A model generated the notes under the pieces. It was given only the letters and a program-made list of their open reading frames with translations. It had not been told where the DNA came from and did no database searches. Shown here one piece after another: positions 5,783 through 7,528 of a stretch of 7,528 bases of DNA (its first letter is position 1; every line of letters begins with the position of its first letter). The DNA is taken from positions 1-7,528 of the forward strand of contig URVL01000113.1 in the NCBI GenBank assembly GCA_900551265.1, in the 5' to 3' direction. The translations under genes were made by a program, and so were the position numbers. The stretch is from an uncultured Eubacteriales bacterium (GTDB lineage Bacteria; Bacillota; Clostridia; Oscillospirales; QAMX01).

Positions 5783-6319
5783 ATGACCCTCAAAGACAAA
5801 TTGCCGGACAGGCTGAAATGCTCTCCGCTTCTTACCATGGAATCGGACAGCGATATCGAGACCATCGCGGAATCCATCGTGAACCTTTCCGATTCAGATG
5901 GGGACTTCTTTAAGAAGACGGAAAAACTCCTTCTGATGGCCTGTCTTGGATATTTAAGGGACTGGTGCGAGCCTTCCCAGCGCACCATCGGGAACCTCAT
6001 CTCCCTTCTTGATGCCGCCCTGCCAAAGGACAACGAGACCTATACCACCCTCGACAACCTCTTCTATGAGATGAAGTCCGGGTGCAAACGCGTGAAATCG
6101 GAGGATGGCATCACGACCCTTTGGGAGCCGTCTGCTCTCTCCCGTAATGACGGTCTCACGCCGCGCGAGACCAACGGCATCGACGTATCCGAGGACTTTT
6201 CGCTCACCTGCTATGAAGGATTCCGCCACGCGGCCACACGGGAGACGCGCACGAGTATTGTGACCACGCTCTTGCTTGTGCTGGAAGAAGTGGAAAAGGA
6301 GGATGCAGATGGCAAATAG
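5783..6319 (+). CDS. Stand-alone T4CP middle-domain paralogue without P-loop
   Basis: A 178-residue protein; AAGGAG lies 8 nt before the ATG. From about residue 20 it aligns with residues 226-384 of the coupling protein encoded next. Matching blocks, this protein versus T4CP: DSDI (22-25) and DTDI (226-229); GDFFKKTEKLL (40-50) and GDPFWENAEKML (248-259); YLRDW (57-61) and LLRDW (266-270); LDNLFYEMKSGCK (90-102) and LDLMFLQIEEGKK (301-313); RNDG (121-124) and RNSDG (352-356); SEDFSLTCYEGFRHAA (136-151) and DEDFALMNYKNFKVAA (368-383). After AA it continues TRETRTSIV, which fits the canonical T4CP continuation. Walker A, Walker B and membrane segments are absent. In T4CPs the matching region appears to include the all-alpha domain that contacts substrate, so this may be a substrate adaptor or a subunit mixing with the T4CP ring. 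Its last 11 bases overlap the T4CP start, implying translational coupling. Confidence 0.65.
   Translation: MTLKDKLPDRLKCSPLLTMESDSDIETIAESIVNLSDSDGDFFKKTEKLLLMACLGYLRDWCEPSQRTIGNLISLLDAALPKDNETYTTLDNLFYEMKSGCKRVKSEDGITTLWEPSALSRNDGLTPRETNGIDVSEDFSLTCYEGFRHAATRETRTSIVTTLLLVLEEVEKEDADGK
6297..6302 (+). promoter_or_regulatory. AGGAGG ribosome binding site inside the upstream gene
   Basis: A perfect AGGAGG lies 6 nt before the ATG at 6309. An in-frame ATG at 6303 directly abuts the site and is too close to be used, which settles 6309 as the start. The site lies within the last codons of the 178-aa gene. Confidence 0.75.
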
Positions 6320-7528
6320 CGCGAACCCGGAAATCAATAAGAAGATTGCCACCTCGGCGCTCGGCACCCTCGTCATCGCCACGGTCTTTTTCTATCTCGG
6401 TGACCGCTATGCCGAAACCCTCGTCACCTATCCGGGGCAGATTTTCGACCATTTGAGCGATGCATTCCTTTCCATGTGGCAGACCATAAAGGATGCACCG
6501 TTTGCCCTCGATATGACCAGTAACTCCTTGCTGTTTGGCGGGGCTTGCTTTCTCATTATCTGGATGATTTGGCTTCGCTACGTGGCGTTCATCGGAAACT
6601 ATCGTTCCGGCGAAGAATCCGGTTCCGCCCGCTGGGGCACTGTGAAGGAAGGAAAGAAGTTTAAGGACTTGCAGACCGAAGATAACAATCTTCTCTTCAC
6701 CAAGAACTTCGGCCTTGCCCTGCACCGTCCCAAGTTCGACCCGGAATATGACCGCAACCTAAACGTCCTCGTGGTCGGCGGCTCTGGCTCCGGTAAGACC
6801 TTTAACTACGTGACCCCGAACATCTGCCAGCTCAACACCAGCTACTTCGTCACCGACCCAAAAGGCACCCTTCTTAAGGATGCCGGATACCTGTTCACGG
6901 ACAACGGCTATAAGCTCAAGAGCTTCAATACCATCAACCTTGATGAGTCCATGCACTACAACCCGTTAAAGTACGTGAAGACGGATACCGATATCCTCTC
7001 CTTCGTGAACTGCTTCATTATGAACACGAACCCCGAGGGGAAATCGAGCGGTGACCCGTTCTGGGAGAACGCGGAGAAGATGCTCTACACGGCGCTCATC
7101 GCCTTGTTGCGTGACTGGTTCCCGGCGAAGGACTACAACATGTCCTCGCTTCTCACGCTCCTCTCCCTTGCGGAAGCACGAGAGAACGATGAGAACTTCA
7201 AGTCCGCTCTTGACCTCATGTTCCTTCAAATCGAGGAGGGCAAGAAGTACAAGCAAAACGACGGCTCTTCTCCTGACACTGCGGGAAATGCCGGTCTCTC
7301 AAGGAGCTTTGGCACCAAGCAGGCAGATAACGGCTGGTCTTGGGTGCCCAGTAAGTTCAAGCGCAACTCCGATGGCGTGAAGCCCGCCGACTGCGGGGGA
7401 CTTTCCGCCGACGAGGACTTCGCCCTGATGAACTACAAGAACTTCAAGGTCGCGGCGGGTGTTGTATGCTCTAAAAGACTTCTTAATCAAGCGGTTGGGA
7501 AGTCTCTTAGAACACACAACCTAAAACC
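6309..7528 (+). CDS. virD4: VirD4/TraG-type coupling protein, N-terminal part, homology lost after residue 384
   Basis: The frame is open from ATG 6309 to the window end (406 full codons). This is the membrane ATPase that links the relaxosome to the type IV secretion channel. Two N-terminal membrane segments (about 14-30 and 73-89) flank an extracytoplasmic loop. The family signature GSARWGT (105-111) follows, then Walker A GSGSGKT (158-164), the FVTDPKG motif (180-186) typical of TraG/VirD4 proteins, and YNPLKY (217-222). Residues 226-384 correspond to the middle domain shared with the upstream 178-aa protein. Up to NFKVAAG (378-384) the sequence is canonical. The family then continues with a K-T-x-K-S-I-like helix, but here VVCSKRLLNQAVG follows in low-GC, hairpin-forming DNA. 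Walker B and the rest of the ATPase lie beyond the window or are displaced. The start overlaps the upstream gene by 11 nt. Confidence 0.88.
   Translation, partial: MANSANPEINKKIATSALGTLVIATVFFYLGDRYAETLVTYPGQIFDHLSDAFLSMWQTIKDAPFALDMTSNSLLFGGACFLIIWMIWLRYVAFIGNYRSGEESGSARWGTVKEGKKFKDLQTEDNNLLFTKNFGLALHRPKFDPEYDRNLNVLVVGGSGSGKTFNYVTPNICQLNTSYFVTDPKGTLLKDAGYLFTDNGYKLKSFNTINLDESMHYNPLKYVKTDTDILSFVNCFIMNTNPEGKSSGDPFWENAEKMLYTALIALLRDWFPAKDYNMSSLLTLLSLAEARENDENFKSALDLMFLQIEEGKKYKQNDGSSPDTAGNAGLSRSFGTKQADNGWSWVPSKFKRNSDGVKPADCGGLSADEDFALMNYKNFKVAAGVVCSKRLLNQAVGKSLRTHNLK
7461..7528 (+). other. Possible 5' end of an insertion (group II intron candidate) in the coupling-protein gene
   Basis: Coupling-protein homology stops at about 7460 and GC falls to about 40% (27 of 68 bases). 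The segment folds strongly: GTTGT (7461-7465) pairs with ACAAC (7516-7520), and 7470-7482 (TCTAAAAGACTTC) pairs with 7499-7511 at 12 of 13 positions around a 16-nt loop. The upstream paralogue shows that a canonical continuation would be expected here. GTGTT at 7459-7463 partly fits the GUGYG intron start (fifth base differs), and CAACCTAAAACC at the edge recalls sequence early in domain I of some bacterial group II introns. Too little is visible to identify the element. Confidence 0.4.

Larger units (their letters stand above)
3780..7528 (+). mobile_element. Left part of a conjugative element (ICE or plasmid) transfer module, ends not visible
   Basis: A structured non-coding region (3780-4298) is followed by a tightly spaced plus-strand operon that includes a VirD4/TraG-type coupling protein, so this stretch belongs to a conjugative element. 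The GC-rich composition differs from the AT-rich DNA left of 2880. No integrase, relaxase, VirB4-like ATPase or attachment site is in the window. The left boundary is a guess placed at the composition change, and it remains open whether the nuclease-family gene is inside or outside the element. From recollection, the accessory-protein style recalls elements of Coriobacteriia and Clostridia. Confidence 0.6.

Noticed and set aside
1..7528. CRISPR array, rRNA or tRNA genes
   Set aside because: No regularly spaced repeats of suitable length and no recognisable rRNA or complete tRNA were seen on either strand.

Overview
The window looks like a mosaic of gut Gram-positive DNA, most likely from a Clostridia host such as Ruminococcaceae/Oscillospiraceae or Lachnospiraceae. 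This rests on the protein families, Shine-Dalgarno sites close to AGGAGG, and FtsX-type permease style; no rRNA or tRNA is present to confirm it. Base composition changes along the window. About 1-1810 is moderately GC-rich, about 1810-2880 is clearly AT-rich, 2889-3695 is intermediate, and 4299-7460 is GC-rich with a different codon flavour. The last 68 bases fall to about 40% GC.

Left part (1-2888, minus strand). Transcription runs leftwards through three pieces: a 5'-truncated remnant of an FtsX-type ABC permease (2223-2747), a 58-residue ORF with a strong ribosome binding site that resembles the N-terminus of radical-SAM peptide maturases (1975-2151), and a large FtsX/MacB-type permease that leaves the window (1-1808). 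A perfect 17-bp hairpin lies between the last two. A bidirectional-looking terminator (2752-2799) separates this block from the next gene.

Middle (2889-4298). A minus-strand Rpn/PD-(D/E)XK nuclease-family gene with a plausible promoter is followed by about 600 bp without a credible gene. That gap is rich in structure: a ~97-nt extended palindrome, small inverted repeats, a helically phased CAAATG array, a nested hairpin and a -10-like box. It has the look of a control or origin-of-transfer region ahead of a conjugation operon.

Right part (4299-7528, plus strand). Three tightly packed genes form a transfer operon: a 490-aa accessory protein with a PcfB-like segment and a relaxase-tail-like segment, a 178-aa P-loop-less protein, and a VirD4/TraG-type coupling protein (T4CP). 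The 178-aa protein aligns with the middle of the adjacent coupling protein, apparently the region holding its all-alpha domain, and looks like a stand-alone version of it. The T4CP sequence stops resembling its family right after an 'AAG' motif (about 7460). There it gives way to lower-GC DNA that folds into a strong hairpin, which suggests an insertion such as a group II intron whose body lies beyond the window.

The strongest leads are the stand-alone T4CP-domain paralogue, the abrupt loss of T4CP homology at the right edge, and the phased repeat array upstream of the operon.
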